This document shows positions 34,595 to 45,071 of a stretch of DNA of 64,000 nucleotides, in pieces. This DNA comes from Pseudogracilibacillus auburnensis. GTDB lineage: Bacteria > Bacillota > Bacilli > Bacillales > Amphibacillaceae. Where the stretch lies: positions 89,104-153,103 of the forward strand of contig NZ_QJJQ01000009.1 in NCBI RefSeq assembly GCF_003201975.1. Direction: 5' to 3'. The position numbers and the translations under genes were made by a program. The number at the start of each line of letters is the position of its first letter. Position 1 is the stretch's first letter. The notes beneath the pieces are model-generated. The model was not told the origin of the DNA. It saw only the letters and a list, made by a program, of their open reading frames with translations, and did not search any database.

Positions 34595-34795
34595 TATAAC
34601 ACACCCCTCTCTTAATGGATGAGTATCATGATGAAGTTCTATAAATAGTATAATACAAAACAATAATGAGAACAAGTGTTTCTCTTCGGGGTAATTAGTA
34701 AAAAATGAAAGAAGAGACAAGTAGGAAAATCTGGTGACGTGTAAAAACAAGCGAGCAATTTCGAGAGTATTTAAAAACTAGTAAATTACTTTGGG

Positions 34796-34997
34796 TGCGT
34801 AAAATTTTCTGAAAGTGCGCAAAATCTTGGGTCTTTTGCGGAAAGTTCATATGTAAGTGCGGAAAAATAACATAAAGTGCGTAAATTTTTAATACAAGTG
34901 CGGAAAAATTTAAAAAAGTGCGCAAACCCTGATTGCGATTGCTGAAATTTCTAGCGCAAGTGCGTAAAAACAGCATAGAAGTGCGGAGCAAGTACGC
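34796..34997. repeat. 20/21-bp periodic TGCG array, locus 7
   Basis: Words start at 34796, 34816, 34837, 34858, 34878, 34899, 34919, 34940 (TGCT), 34961 and 34982, all 20 or 21 bp apart. TGCGTAAA, TGCGCAAA and TGCGGAAA mix. Plus-strand direction. It lies downstream of the NlpC gene and upstream of the Rpn pseudogene. Confidence 0.9.
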
Positions 34998-35062
34998 AAA
35001 AAAATATGCAAGCAATAAAGTCTTTATGCGACTGTTAGAAATAAGAAGTTCCAACCAATCAT

Positions 35063-35093
35063 AAAAAAACTCTAGCAAATCTGCTAGAGTTTT
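35063..35093 (-). terminator. terminator of the NlpC/P60 gene
   Basis: On the minus strand AAAACTCTAGCA, 3 bases, TTGCTAGAGTTTT, then further T. It starts about 10 bp after the stop codon. Confidence 0.85.
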
Positions 35094-35103
35094 CGATAAT
35101 CTA

Positions 35104-37167
35104 TTAATAGAATTTCTTGAAGCTATGGAAATGTTGGCTCCAATATGGGTTGTCAAGGCTAGTGATTGTAACGCCTTGGGATGAGCTGGCATGGATGAAT
35201 TGGTTGTTGCCAACATAAATTCCCATATGGGAAATGCCTGATCTATATGTTCCTTCGAAAAAGACAAGATCGCCAACTTCAGGTGAGTTAACAATATAAG
35301 AACGGTTGTAATATCCGTCTGTTGACATACGACTCATTTCTTTTCCTGAGTTGTTTAATGCCCAGTGGATAAATCCACTACAGTCAAATCCACTTGTTGA
35401 AGAGCCGCCCCATACATATGGAGTACCCATTACAGATTTGGCTGTGTTTACTAAAGTGCTAGGGCTGTAGCTAGTATCCTGTTTTGGTTCTTCTGGCTTA
35501 GGCTTAGGCTCAGGTTTTGGCTCAGGTTTTGGCTCTGGCTTAGGTTTAGGCTTAGGTTCTGGTTTCGGCTCCGGCTTAGGTTCAGGCTTAGGCTCTGGTT
35601 TAGGTTCCTCTTTAGGCTTTTGTTCTGGTTGCGGTTTTGGCTCTTCCTTAGGCTTTGCCTGTTCTTTTGGCTGAGTTGTTTCTTGTGCAGGTGTATTCGC
35701 CTCTGTATTTGTTTCTTGCTGCGGTTCGTTTACCTGATTATCCTCTTGCTCCGACTCAGCCTCTTCCTCCGGTTCTGGAGTTGGTGTAGGTTCATTTGAA
35801 TCTACGTCTTCTTCAGCAGGCTCGTCCACTTCTGTCGAAACATCTTCACCAGCATCCTCAGCAACTTCTTGCTCGTCCTCTTCTGCAACATCTATGTCAT
35901 TATCGGACTCATCAGTAGGTTCTTCTTCAATTTCGATATCTTCAGCAGGTTCTTCATCCGCAGGTTCCTCAGGCTCTTCTACAATCGGCTCAGGTTCTTC
36001 AGCAGGTTCCTCTGGTATATCAATTTCCACAGGTTCCTCAACTACTGGCTCCTCTGCAACAGGCTCCTCCACGACTGGTTCTTCTACCACTGGTGGTTCT
36101 TCGACTTCCACTGCTGCTACTACAGGTGCCTCGGGAACTTCCTCAACAACTGGTTCTGGTGCAGCAACAACTGCAGTTGGCTCTTTATCTTCTGGTATAT
36201 GAATGGTTAAAGTTGCTCCAGCGATTGGTGAATTTGGACTTAAGTTATTCCAAATGAGTAAATTTGAAACGGAGACACCAAATTTACTACTGATCGCAGC
36301 TAGTGATTCATCAGAAGCAACAGCGTAATCGATAGTGCGAGCATCGCTATTTCCGAAAGCAACTTCGCTTTTAAGGGAAGTAGTCAATGTACCTACTCCA
36401 ACAAATGCCGACGCATTCGATACATCCGATGCACCATCCGCATTGTCAAGTGAATCCGTAGCATCGTCATCTCCATCAAGTTCGGCTAAGTCAATGACAA
36501 CGGTAGGCCCATACTCCGAGTCGTCGGCAGACGCACCATTTGCTTCTACCTCATTCGACTCAAATTCAAGGGAGGCAACAAGCGGATTCTCAGCCTCCGT
36601 TCGCATATTAGCAACAAGCGTGTTATCAGTATCTACTTGACTACTCGCTGCACTGGCAACCTCAGCACCCGCAACCCCCACATCATTCGCTGATTCAGTC
36701 TCAGACGCAACCGTCCGATCAACTTCTACATCACCAGCACCTTTACTAACAATAAACTTGTCCCCAGGGAAAATGAGTGTTGATTCTAAATTGTTTAGTT
36801 CCATCAATTCTTCTGTTGAAATCCCGTTATTATACGCAATTTCGCTAAGTGTGTCGCCGCTTTTTACTGTGTATGTACGTGGCTCTTTTTCTGCATTCTT
36901 CTTCGCGGCTAGAGCTTTTTCCACTGCATCTTTATCAATCGTATACGCCTGACCGCCTAGACTACTATCGTCAAGCGAATGATTAGGATAAGTAAGCTTG
37001 GAAATGATGCTTTGCCATGACTTTGCGTCATAAGTCTGAGTAATATCCAATGGGAAGTCACTTGGATTCACTTTTGTAGTTGATGCATCTGCTTCCTCTG
37101 CTGCGACAAGTGACGATGCAATTACCGCTGATGCGGTGACAGACATGAATTTCTTTGTATTAGACAA
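35104..37167 (-). CDS. secreted LysM-NlpC/P60 endopeptidase with long Pro/Glu spacer
   Basis: About 687 residues. Order: signal peptide ([21 protein letters not shown]), LysM 1 near 100-145 ([19 protein letters not shown]), acidic low-complexity linker, LysM 2 near 280-325 ([20 protein letters not shown]), a 250-residue spacer first of [15 protein letters not shown] and then of [12 protein letters not shown] repeats, and a C-terminal NlpC/P60 domain (about 570-687). The Cys-His-His triad is in FDCSGF (about C596), SHMGIYVG and FIHASS. It cleaves stem peptides of peptidoglycan while LysM binds glycan and the spacer spans the wall. TTG start at 37167, 7 bp after AAGGAG. Confidence 0.88.
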   Translation of the reverse strand: MSNTKKFMSVTASAVIASSLVAAEEADASTTKVNPSDFPLDITQTYDAKSWQSIISKLTYPNHSLDDSSLGGQAYTIDKDAVEKALAAKKNAEKEPRTYTVKSGDTLSEIAYNNGISTEELMELNNLESTLIFPGDKFIVSKGAGDVEVDRTVASETESANDVGVAGAEVASAASSQVDTDNTLVANMRTEAENPLVASLEFESNEVEANGASADDSEYGPTVVIDLAELDGDDDATDSLDNADGASDVSNASAFVGVGTLTTSLKSEVAFGNSDARTIDYAVASDESLAAISSKFGVSVSNLLIWNNLSPNSPIAGATLTIHIPEDKEPTAVVAAPEPVVEEVPEAPVVAAVEVEEPPVVEEPVVEEPVAEEPVVEEPVEIDIPEEPAEEPEPIVEEPEEPADEEPAEDIEIEEEPTDESDNDIDVAEEDEQEVAEDAGEDVSTEVDEPAEEDVDSNEPTPTPEPEEEAESEQEDNQVNEPQQETNTEANTPAQETTQPKEQAKPKEEPKPQPEQKPKEEPKPEPKPEPKPEPKPEPKPKPKPEPKPEPKPEPKPKPEEPKQDTSYSPSTLVNTAKSVMGTPYVWGGSSTSGFDCSGFIHWALNNSGKEMSRMSTDGYYNRSYIVNSPEVGDLVFFEGTYRSGISHMGIYVGNNQFIHASSSQGVTITSLDNPYWSQHFHSFKKFY

Positions 37168-37931
37168 TGATATTCTCCTTTCCAATAGAAGCACATTAGA
37201 TTTATATTAAAAAATTAATTACATTCCAAAACATCTTACGAATTAAAAAAATTCCATTTTCTATTAAAACTTTCTCTTACTCTTCCTCCAAAATAGTTTA
37301 AAAACTTCCATACTATCATGCCATTATTCGACTCTAATCCTACGAAAATATAAAAAAATACCATAAAACTATGCGGAAAAATCCCTTTGTACAAAATTAG
37401 ACTTAAGCATATATACCCTTACGCTAAATAAATAAACCACTATTTACCTTAATTTCTAGTGATAATTTCGACATACTCCCATAAGAGAGTCAGATAAAAT
37501 CCCTATAAATTCGGTTGTGTAAGAATAATAAGTCCTACTTATTATAGCATCCATTTACCTTTTTTACTACACAATATACAATAACTTCGCACAAAATGAA
37601 TCATAATACCCATAAATGAACAAAAATACTTTTTGCCTATAAAAATAGAAAAATCTAAAAATTCCATAAGGGTAATTATACCCACGAACTAAATGAGGTT
37701 ATCGATACATGAGGAACCCGACTAAACTCACAAAATAATCCATTTTCCGACATAAACCTATGAAAAAGTACATAACTATGTGAAACTTTGTAATAAATAA
37801 AGGTAATTTCCCTTTAAATTCTTATAAATATTTGGTACTATGTTAGAGTGTTATATGATGCAATTATTTACTGTAAAAGCAATTTATATATTGAAAAAGT
37901 GATGTAAAAGAATATTAGCGGAGGTACAGAA
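37168..37931. promoter_or_regulatory. 764-bp control region before the exopolysaccharide genes
   Basis: AT-rich, no gene. A weak promoter candidate is TTTAAA (37813), 17 bases, TACTAT (37836), leaving a leader of about 85 bases before ywqC. GGGTA-ATTA-TACCC at 37670-37683 is a perfect short inverted repeat, and AAAGG/CCTTT flank TAATTTC just before the promoter candidate. Such long leaders of exopolysaccharide operons usually carry several regulator sites. Confidence 0.4.
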
Positions 37932-38714
37932 ATGGAAGAAACGATATCTTTGAAGGAAATATTCGAAGTAGTCAAAAAGAGGCTTCTTCTTATTGTTTCA
38001 TTTACGGCAGCAGCTGCACTCATTGCGGCGATCGTTAGTTTTTTTATATTAACACCAATCTATCAATCTAGTACGCAATTTATTGTCAACCAAAGCCTGA
38101 AAGAAGATTCGAACCAAGGGATTCAAGTTGACACAAATACGATTCGGACAAACGTTGAACTCATTAATACATACAATGTTATCATCACGAGTAATGCTAT
38201 TTTAACCGAAGTAATTGATGAACTTAAACTATCCACCTCACCAGAGGCGCTTGCAGGTAATATTCAAGTATCGAGTGAACAAAATTCACAAGTTGTAACC
38301 GTTACAGTAAAAGACCCAGATCCAAAACTTGCGACTGAAATTGCAAACACAACGGTTCTAGTATTTCAAGACCGTATTCCGGACTTGATGAACGTAGATA
38401 ATGTTAAAATTTTGTCAGAAGCAGTAACGAAGGAAAATCCATCGCCAGTAGAACCGAAGCCAACCCTTAATATCGCAATCGCTATCGTGCTCGGACTGAT
38501 GGCTGGGGTAGGAGTTGCCTTTCTATTAGAATACTTAGACACGTCTGTACGAACAGAACAAGATGTCCAAGAAAAATTAGGCTTACCAATTTTAGGGGTC
38601 ATCTCGACAATGGAAGCAGAAGATATTCGTCTTGATCCATCTACCATAAATAATCCAGTAAAACAAGGGGGATTTGCACATGTTCAATCGAAAAAAACCG
38701 GCACCCAACAGTAA
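37932..38714 (+). CDS. ywqC: chain-length determinant / BY-kinase modulator
   Basis: A 260-residue Wzz-type membrane protein. Two transmembrane helices (about 18-42 and 178-202) flank an extracytoplasmic part with IYQSSTQFIVNQSL and the coiled stretch typical of Wzz/CapA. The proline-rich NPSPVEPKPTLNIAIAIVLGLM precedes TM2. The C-terminal cytosolic tail activates the tyrosine kinase encoded next. It sets polymer length and export. Start ATG behind AGCGGAGG. Its last 35 bases overlap the kinase gene, so the two are translationally coupled. Confidence 0.9.
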   Translation: MEETISLKEIFEVVKKRLLLIVSFTAAAALIAAIVSFFILTPIYQSSTQFIVNQSLKEDSNQGIQVDTNTIRTNVELINTYNVIITSNAILTEVIDELKLSTSPEALAGNIQVSSEQNSQVVTVTVKDPDPKLATEIANTTVLVFQDRIPDLMNVDNVKILSEAVTKENPSPVEPKPTLNIAIAIVLGLMAGVGVAFLLEYLDTSVRTEQDVQEKLGLPILGVISTMEAEDIRLDPSTINNPVKQGGFAHVQSKKTGTQQ

Positions 38715-39375
38715 GATGCGCCATCTAATTACAAAATTGAACCCACGTTCCCCCATTTCAGAACAATACAGAACGATTAGAACGAACTTACAATTTTCGT
38801 CTGTTGATGAACCATTACATTCTATTTTAATTACTTCAGCTGGAGCTGCTGCAGGAAAATCGATTACAGCGGCAAACTTAGCCGTCGTATATGCACAACA
38901 GGAAAAAAGAACATTGCTTATAGATGCTGACTTGAGAAAGCCGACTGTACATTATACATTCCGTCTCGACAATTTAAGAGGTTTAAGTAATGTGTTAATA
39001 GGGGATAGTACATTAGAAGGCGCCATTAGTAAATCAGATGTCGATCATTTAGACATTTTGTCATGTGGGCCTATTCCACCGAACCCATCCGAATTACTTG
39101 CATCAAAGCGGATGGAAGAAGTGCTTAAACATGCAAAACAATTGTATGATTTTGTTATATTTGATACACCGCCAGCACTTGCGGTGACAGATGCAAAAAT
39201 TTTGGCTAATATCGTTGACGGATCGCTTGTTGTTGTTAGAAGTGGTAATACAAATATGGAAGAAGCGGAAAGAACAGTTGAGATTATGAGAGATTCAAAA
39301 GCGAGACTACTTGGAGCAGTTCTTAATGACCGTACGAAAGACAATTCAAATTATTATTATTATTACGGAGCTTAA
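38680..39375 (+). CDS. ywqD: bacterial tyrosine kinase (CpsD/CapB type)
   Basis: A 231-residue cytosolic BY-kinase. Walker A is SAGAAAGKS (K60), Walker A' is TLLIDADLRKP, Walker B is DFVIFDTPPAL, and the C-terminus is a tyrosine cluster (five Tyr in SNYYYYYGA) that is autophosphorylated. It pairs with YwqC and is reset by the YwqE phosphatase; targets in Bacillus include UDP-glucose dehydrogenases, and a ugd is present at the far end of this locus. ATG at 38680 has AAGGGGGA 7 bp upstream, inside ywqC. Confidence 0.92.
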   Translation: MFNRKKPAPNSKMRHLITKLNPRSPISEQYRTIRTNLQFSSVDEPLHSILITSAGAAAGKSITAANLAVVYAQQEKRTLLIDADLRKPTVHYTFRLDNLRGLSNVLIGDSTLEGAISKSDVDHLDILSCGPIPPNPSELLASKRMEEVLKHAKQLYDFVIFDTPPALAVTDAKILANIVDGSLVVVRSGNTNMEEAERTVEIMRDSKARLLGAVLNDRTKDNSNYYYYYGA

Positions 39376-39377
39376 AT

Positions 39378-39407
39378 AAAACCCTCTCAGTACTTAGGGA
39401 GGGTTTT
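39378..39407 (+). terminator. intra-locus terminator/attenuator
   Basis: AAAACCCTC, 12 bases, GAGGGTTTT, right after the kinase stop codon. It probably lowers transcription into the downstream synthesis genes unless they have their own promoter. Confidence 0.75.
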
Positions 39408-39585
39408 CCTGCTTAGAAAAGGAGAGGTAAGTGTTAAGAGGTAACCTATTTGCCAATTTTAGCTAAAAGCTAGATTAATTTGTCACATTTTGATAGACTA
39501 AAGTAAACATTTTGTTTAAAATTGTTAAATTAATCATTTTTTTAAAAGGGAAATGGTTCTAAGTGCCTAAAACTAACATATGCTA

Positions 39586-39599
39586 GTGAAACGTTTCAC
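39586..39599. promoter_or_regulatory. perfect 14-bp palindrome GTGAAACGTTTCAC
   Basis: A LacI-family-like operator (AAACGTTT core) that ends 8 bp before the ribosome site of ywqE. It is not a true cre box. Placed after the attenuator, it may gate a separate transcript that starts here. Confidence 0.5.
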
Positions 39600-39620
39600 A
39601 CATTAAAGGAGGGACTCACG

Positions 39621-40391
39621 TTGATCGATATCCATAGTCATATACTGCCAGGCATCGATGATGGGGCAGAAAACGAACAAGAGAGTATTGACATGGCCAA
39701 AGCTGCAATCGAAGAAGGAATTACAGCAATCGTTGCAACACCTCACCATAAAAATCGAACATATGATAATTATAAAGAAGATATTGTCAAACATGTAGCA
39801 GTATTGAATGATCTTTTTCAATCGAAAAATATTCCACTGACCGTATTACCAGGACAGGAAGTGCGGATTTACGGAGAAATAATAGAAGATTATGAAAAAG
39901 GCGAAATTCAACTTGTGAATGATTCACAATATCTACTAGTTGAGTTCCCATCAGATTCCGTACCACATTATACGGAACAACTTTTCTACGATTTACAACT
40001 TGTTGGAATCAAGCCAGTCATCGTCCATCCTGAGCGAAATCGTGAACTATTAGAAAACCATGATAAGATGTATCAACTCGTACGAAAAGGCGCTCTATCC
40101 CAAGTGACAGCGGCAAGTGTTGTCGGTAAATTCGGGAAAAAGATCCAAGACTTTTCCCTTCAATTAATCGAGGCCAATTTAACCCATCTGATTGCATCGG
40201 ACGCACATAACACAACGACTAGAGGGTTTCATTTACGTGAAGCATTCGAAGTAGTAAAAAATAAGTATGGCATAGATATGTATTATCTGTTGTTAGAAAA
40301 TAGTAATCTACTAGTTGAAAATATGAACTTAAATCGAATTGAACCGTCACCAATCCGTTCAAAACGAAAGAAATTGTTCGGGCTATTTTAG
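39621..40391 (+). CDS. ywqE: CpsB/CapC-type tyrosine-protein phosphatase (PHP fold)
   Basis: A 256-residue manganese-dependent phosphatase of the PHP superfamily. The metal motif HSHILPGIDDGA is at the N-terminus, with ATPHHKN, VHPERNRELL and SDAHN following in standard order. It dephosphorylates the BY-kinase and its targets and so resets the polymer synthesis cycle. TTG start with AAAGGAGGG. The gene is set apart from the kinase by a terminator and 245 bp. Confidence 0.92.
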   Translation: MIDIHSHILPGIDDGAENEQESIDMAKAAIEEGITAIVATPHHKNRTYDNYKEDIVKHVAVLNDLFQSKNIPLTVLPGQEVRIYGEIIEDYEKGEIQLVNDSQYLLVEFPSDSVPHYTEQLFYDLQLVGIKPVIVHPERNRELLENHDKMYQLVRKGALSQVTAASVVGKFGKKIQDFSLQLIEANLTHLIASDAHNTTTRGFHLREAFEVVKNKYGIDMYYLLLENSNLLVENMNLNRIEPSPIRSKRKKLFGLF

Positions 40392-40514
40392 TCCAATGTA
40401 AAAACAATGCTAAATTTTACAGAAAACCAAATTTATGTATACTCTTTATGATATGTTTAATGTAAGGTAAAAAGAGACGCGTGTGATCATAAAGTGGAGA
40501 AAGTAGGTAGAACT

Positions 40515-42347
40515 GTGACATATAAAAATCGTCTTGCGTTACTTATCTTACTCGATTCTGTTATTGTAAGTATCGCGATTTTTATTGCCCTTTGGATTGT
40601 GTATCCATATGCAACGATCAATTACGAGAGTACCGTTATCATCATAACAGCGATTGCGTTATTATTCTTTCACCACATCTACGCTTTTATTTATAACTTA
40701 TACAATAAAATGTGGGCCTATGCGAGCGTCGGAGAACTCGTTGCTATCGTAAAAGCAGTTTCATTAACTATATTATCGGCTGCAATCATTCAATTGTTAA
40801 TCAATGATTTTACGCCATATCGTCGAGCGCTACTCGTCACATGGATGCTTCATATCATTTTAATTGGCGGATCGCGCTTTTTTTGGCGTGTGTTCCGTGC
40901 TCGATACATAACAAGATCCGATACGAAAAAACGAACATTAATCGTTGGAGCAGGTGATGCGGGGGCAATGATTGCTAGACAATTAAATAATGAACATAAT
41001 AATTCAGAGTTATGGCCTGTTGCATTTGTCGATGATGATCCTGCGAAGCAAAGGATGCAAGTGTATAATTTACCAGTTGTCGGCTCGGTAAAAGATATCC
41101 CAATGATTGTCACAAAAAACAATATTGCTCATATCGTTATTGCCATCCCTTCTTTGAAAAATGGGGAATTAAATAAAATAATCGATCACTGTAATAAAAC
41201 AAAAGCAAAAGTACAAATGATTCCAAAAATAGAAGATTTAATGACTGGTAGAGTTTCAGTAAGTAATTTAAAAAACGTCGAGGTAGAAGATCTACTCGGT
41301 CGTGAACCAGTAGAACTCGATATTGATTCAATCAAAGATACGATCACAGGGCATACAGTTATGGTCACAGGTGCAGGAGGTTCGATTGGTTCAGAACTTT
41401 GTAGACAGCTAATGCGCTTCTCACCAGGAAAAATAGTTCTCGTCGGACATGGGGAATTCAGTATTTATTCGATTGATATGGAACTACGCCAAAAATATGG
41501 ACAATCTGATGTAGAGATTATTCCAGTTATCGGAGATGTACAAGACCGTGCCCGTATGTTTGAGATCGTAGAAATGTTTAGACCAAAAAAGATTTTTCAT
41601 GCTGCAGCACATAAGCATGTTCCGTTAATGGAATATAATCCACATGAGGCTGTGAAAAACAATATTATAGGAACAAAAAATGTCGCAGAAGCGGCGGATG
41701 CCTTTAGAGTCGACACGTTTGTACTTGTTTCGACGGATAAAGCAGTAAACCCTACAAATGTCATGGGTGCAACGAAGCGAATTGCGGAAATGATCGTGCA
41801 ATGTTTAAATCCAAATAGTCAAACAAAATTTGTTGCAGTTCGATTCGGAAATGTACTTGGTAGTCGAGGAAGTGTCATCCCGCTTTTCAAAAAGCAAATT
41901 GAACAAGGTGGGCCAGTGACCGTAACAGATCCGAAAATGACAAGATATTTTATGACAATCCCAGAAGCGTCACGACTCGTTATTCAAGCAGGGACGCTAG
42001 CCAAAGGCGGAGAAATCTTCGTTCTTGATATGGGAGAGCCTGTTAAAATTGTTGATCTTGCAAAGAACTTGATTAAATTATCTGGCTATACGGAAGATGA
42101 AATCGAAATAAAATATTCAGGTATTCGTCCTGGAGAAAAAATGTATGAAGAACTTCTCGGTGAAGATGAAATTTTACCTGGACAAGTGTATGAAAAAATT
42201 TATGTTGGACGAACAGTAGAAGTCGAGCGGCGATATCTTGAAGAATTAATGGAACGATTTGATACATATGAGTGTTCGGAACTGAAAGACGCGTTAATGA
42301 ATGTCGTTTATATGGAAAGGGAAATGTTAACGGCCAAGGGGTCTTGA
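40515..42347 (+). CDS. epsC: UDP-GlcNAc 4,6-dehydratase, membrane type
   Basis: About 610 residues. Four N-terminal transmembrane helices are followed by a CoA_binding_3 domain ([15 protein letters not shown]) and a Polysacch_synt_2 dehydratase domain with [14 protein letters not shown] (about 284) and the active-site region [17 protein letters not shown], in which the Ser-Tyr-Lys triad is replaced as in EpsC/PglF/CapD. It makes UDP-4-keto-6-deoxy-GlcNAc, first step to bacillosamine. Start is uncertain: GTG at 40515 (TYKNRLALL follows) or GTG at 40494; neither has a strong site. Confidence 0.9.
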   Translation: MTYKNRLALLILLDSVIVSIAIFIALWIVYPYATINYESTVIIITAIALLFFHHIYAFIYNLYNKMWAYASVGELVAIVKAVSLTILSAAIIQLLINDFTPYRRALLVTWMLHIILIGGSRFFWRVFRARYITRSDTKKRTLIVGAGDAGAMIARQLNNEHNNSELWPVAFVDDDPAKQRMQVYNLPVVGSVKDIPMIVTKNNIAHIVIAIPSLKNGELNKIIDHCNKTKAKVQMIPKIEDLMTGRVSVSNLKNVEVEDLLGREPVELDIDSIKDTITGHTVMVTGAGGSIGSELCRQLMRFSPGKIVLVGHGEFSIYSIDMELRQKYGQSDVEIIPVIGDVQDRARMFEIVEMFRPKKIFHAAAHKHVPLMEYNPHEAVKNNIIGTKNVAEAADAFRVDTFVLVSTDKAVNPTNVMGATKRIAEMIVQCLNPNSQTKFVAVRFGNVLGSRGSVIPLFKKQIEQGGPVTVTDPKMTRYFMTIPEASRLVIQAGTLAKGGEIFVLDMGEPVKIVDLAKNLIKLSGYTEDEIEIKYSGIRPGEKMYEELLGEDEILPGQVYEKIYVGRTVEVERRYLEELMERFDTYECSELKDALMNVVYMEREMLTAKGS

Positions 42348-42375
42348 CAGAAAAAATTTACGGAGGAATTCTATC

Positions 42376-43269
42376 GTGAAGCCAATTAAAAAAGCAATTA
42401 TTCCTGCTGCTGGATTAGGAACACGCTTTTTACCAGCAACGAAAGCAATGCCGAAAGAGATGTTACCAATCGTTGATAAACCTACAATCCAATATATCGT
42501 AGAAGAAGCAATTGAATCAGGAATTGAAGATATTATCATTGTTACTGGAAAAACAAAGAGAGCAATTGAGGATCATTTTGATTCGAACTTTGAGTTGGAA
42601 ACAAGTCTGAAATCAAATGGAAAAACCGATTTACTGAAAAAAGTAAAACAAGCCGAAGTAGATATTCATTACATCCGTCAAAAAGAACCAAAAGGACTTG
42701 GGCATGCGGTATGGTGTGCACGCAAGTTTATTGGTGATGAACCATTTGCTGTTCTTTTAGGTGATGATATTGTAAAAGCTGAGACACCTGGACTTAAACA
42801 ACTTATTGACCAATATGAAGAAACAGGCAGTTCTGTTGTAGGGGTACAAACAGTTTCCGATGAAGAAACAGATCGATATGGAATTGTTGATCCTTGTACA
42901 AATGAAGGTCGTCGTTATCAAGTGAAGGAATTTGTCGAAAAACCTAAACTTGGAACAGCTCCATCTAACTTAGCAATAATGGGTCGTTATGTGTTAACAC
43001 CAGAAATATTTACTCATCTTGATAAACATGAAATTGGCGCGGGTGGAGAAATTCAGTTAACAGATGCGATTCAAGCGTTGAATGAAACAGAAAAAGTTTT
43101 CGCGTATGACTTTGAAGGTAAAAGGTATGATGTAGGAGAGAAGTTAGGGTTTATTGAAACGACGATTGAATTTGCATTACAAAATGATGAAATTAAAGAT
43201 GAATTATATAAATTTCTTGAAAAGAAGTTAGAAAAAATCAAATCAATGCATAATTTATTTATAGACTAA
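42376..43269 (+). CDS. gtaB: UTP-glucose-1-phosphate uridylyltransferase
   Basis: A 297-residue nucleotidyltransferase. [32 protein letters not shown] is the nucleotide-binding signature, with [10 protein letters not shown] and FVEKP downstream. It makes UDP-glucose from UTP and glucose-1-phosphate. The PgcA mutase at 58.9 kb supplies glucose-1-phosphate, and Ugd at 57.6 kb uses UDP-glucose, so the three form one supply line. GTG start behind CGGAGG, 28 bp after epsC. Confidence 0.95.
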   Translation: MKPIKKAIIPAAGLGTRFLPATKAMPKEMLPIVDKPTIQYIVEEAIESGIEDIIIVTGKTKRAIEDHFDSNFELETSLKSNGKTDLLKKVKQAEVDIHYIRQKEPKGLGHAVWCARKFIGDEPFAVLLGDDIVKAETPGLKQLIDQYEETGSSVVGVQTVSDEETDRYGIVDPCTNEGRRYQVKEFVEKPKLGTAPSNLAIMGRYVLTPEIFTHLDKHEIGAGGEIQLTDAIQALNETEKVFAYDFEGKRYDVGEKLGFIETTIEFALQNDEIKDELYKFLEKKLEKIKSMHNLFID

Positions 43270-43293
43270 ATCTAGTTAAAGGAGATTATCCCT

Positions 43294-44409
43294 TTGGAAG
43301 ATAGAATTTTTCTTTCATCACCACATTTGAGTGATGAAGGTTATGAAATGGAATATATAAAGGAAGCTTTTGATACAAACTGGATAGCACCACTAGGAAA
43401 AAATGTTGATGAGTTTGAAAAGGAGTTTGCAGTCAAAGTTGGTTCTAAATCAGCAGCTGCTCTATCATCTGGAACAGCTGCTATTCATTTAGCGCTTAAA
43501 GCGGCGGGCGTTGAAAAAAATGATATAGTTTTTTGTCAGTCTCTCACTTTTTCAGCTACAGCAAATCCTATTATTTATCAAAATGCAATTCCTGTTTTCA
43601 TAGATAGTGATTATACTACTTGGAATATGTGCCCAAATGCTTTAGAAGAAGCTTTTGAAAAATATCCAGAAGTTAAGGCAGTAATTGTTGTACATTTATA
43701 TGGATTATCTGCGGATATGGATCAGATTATGGAGATATGTAGAAAGCATAATGTAGTAGTTATAGAAGATGCTGCGGAATCGCTAGGTACATATTACAAA
43801 GGACAACATACTGGAACATTTGGAGATTATGGAATATTTTCATTCAATGGAAATAAAATCATTACTACCTCAGGTGGAGGGATGCTTGTTTCGAAAAATG
43901 AGGAGCGCATTGCTAAGGCGAGATTTTGGGCAACACAATCGCGAGATCAAGCAAGGCATTATCAACATAGTGAATTAGGATTTAATTACCGTATGAGTAA
44001 TATTGTAGCTGGAATTGGCAGAGGCCAGTTAAAAATTCTAGATGAGCGAGTTGCAAAAAAGAAATACATATTCGATTTTTATCAGAGAGGGCTCGGAAAT
44101 CTTGAAGATGTAGAGTTTATGCCCAAAAATGAATTGGATGAACCAAATTATTGGTTAAGTTCAATGACGGTGATGGGGAAAGTGCGACCTAGTGATATAT
44201 TTAGCGCATTGGAAGCTGAAAATATCGAGTCAAGACCAGTATGGAAACCAATGCATCTCCAGCCATATTTTGAGAAGTATACCTTTGTTGGAGAAGGTGT
44301 TTCTGAAAAGTTATTTGAGAACGGGGTTTGTTTGCCATCTGACACGAAGATGACAGATACGGATTTGAAGAGAGTTGTAGAGACTATTAAGGAGTTGTGG
44401 AATAAGTAA
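43294..44409 (+). CDS. epsN: DegT/DnrJ/EryC1/StrS aminotransferase (UDP-4-amino sugar)
   Basis: A 371-residue PLP enzyme. It opens IFLSSPHLSDEGYEMEYIKEAFDTNWIAPLG, as EpsN/PglE proteins do. The PLP lysine is in SFNGNKIITTSGGG (K188). It aminates the 4-keto sugar made by EpsC. TTG start with AAAGGAG 10 bp upstream. Its stop codon overlaps the start of epsL by one base. From here to about 56.3 kb the DNA becomes clearly richer in A and T than the flanking genes. Confidence 0.9.
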   Translation: MEDRIFLSSPHLSDEGYEMEYIKEAFDTNWIAPLGKNVDEFEKEFAVKVGSKSAAALSSGTAAIHLALKAAGVEKNDIVFCQSLTFSATANPIIYQNAIPVFIDSDYTTWNMCPNALEEAFEKYPEVKAVIVVHLYGLSADMDQIMEICRKHNVVVIEDAAESLGTYYKGQHTGTFGDYGIFSFNGNKIITTSGGGMLVSKNEERIAKARFWATQSRDQARHYQHSELGFNYRMSNIVAGIGRGQLKILDERVAKKKYIFDFYQRGLGNLEDVEFMPKNELDEPNYWLSSMTVMGKVRPSDIFSALEAENIESRPVWKPMHLQPYFEKYTFVGEGVSEKLFENGVCLPSDTKMTDTDLKRVVETIKELWNK

Positions 44410-45038
44410 TGAAAAATTCCAAAGGTGGTATTTATAGAAAAATCATAAAAAGGCCGATGGATTTTATTTTATCTTTGCTAGCTCTTATCGTTTTAAGCCC
44501 TGTATTTATTGTTGTCGCTATACTTGTGCGAACGAAACTAGGAAGTCCTGTGCTTTTTAAGCAAGAGAGACCTGGGCTGAATGAAAAGATATTTACAATG
44601 TATAAGTTTAGGACAATGACGGATGAGAGAGATGAGGATGGGGAGTTACTACCTAATGAAATGCGACATACTAAATTTGGTAAGTTTTTGAGAAGCACAA
44701 GTTTAGATGAATTGCCAGAGCTTATTAATATTATTAGAGGGGATATGTCTATAATTGGCCCTCGGCCGTTATTGGTGGAATATTTATCGCTTTATAATTC
44801 TGAACAAAAACGGAGGCATGAAGTTAGACCAGGATTATCAGGGCTAGCTCAAGTTAAAGGGAGAAACGAAATTCCTTGGGAAGATAAATTTAAGTTTGAT
44901 ATTGAATATCTTGAAAATATATCCTTTTTATATGATTGTAAGTTAATACTTCAAACTTTCTTTAAGGTGTTTAGGAGAGAGGGAGTAAATAAAAGTGAAA
45001 CAGTAACTATGGAGAGGTTTAAAGGAACAGGAAATTAA
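44409..45038 (+). CDS. epsL: undecaprenyl-phosphate sugar phosphotransferase (PglC-like)
   Basis: A 209-residue initiating phosphoglycosyl transferase with one re-entrant N-terminal membrane helix (FILSLLALIVLSPVFIVVAILV). The catalytic Asp-Glu region and family motifs FKQERPGLNEKIFTMYKFRTM, LRSTSLDELPELINIIRGDMSIIGPRPLL and RHEVRPGLSGLAQV are intact. It places the diacetylbacillosamine phosphate on undecaprenyl phosphate and so starts the repeat unit. The small size matches monotopic PglC rather than the larger WbaP type. Confidence 0.92.
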   Translation: MKNSKGGIYRKIIKRPMDFILSLLALIVLSPVFIVVAILVRTKLGSPVLFKQERPGLNEKIFTMYKFRTMTDERDEDGELLPNEMRHTKFGKFLRSTSLDELPELINIIRGDMSIIGPRPLLVEYLSLYNSEQKRRHEVRPGLSGLAQVKGRNEIPWEDKFKFDIEYLENISFLYDCKLILQTFFKVFRREGVNKSETVTMERFKGTGN

Positions 45039-45071
45039 AGTAAATAACCTTAATAGTTAGGAGCGTATTTA

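Noticed and set aside
34796..34997. DNA uptake sequences like AAGTGCGGT of Haemophilus
   Set aside because: The AAGTGCGG word is strikingly similar, but here it comes in phased clusters with T and C variants at the seventh base, and no uptake-sequence system is known in Bacillales. I take the likeness as chance.
35869..36640. Ser-rich or Phe-rich ORFs opposite the NlpC gene
   Set aside because: They are antisense shadows of the Pro/Glu repeat region.
39586..39599. CcpA cre box in front of ywqE
   Set aside because: The half site GTGAAAC does not fit TGWAANC; it is a different LacI-type palindrome.
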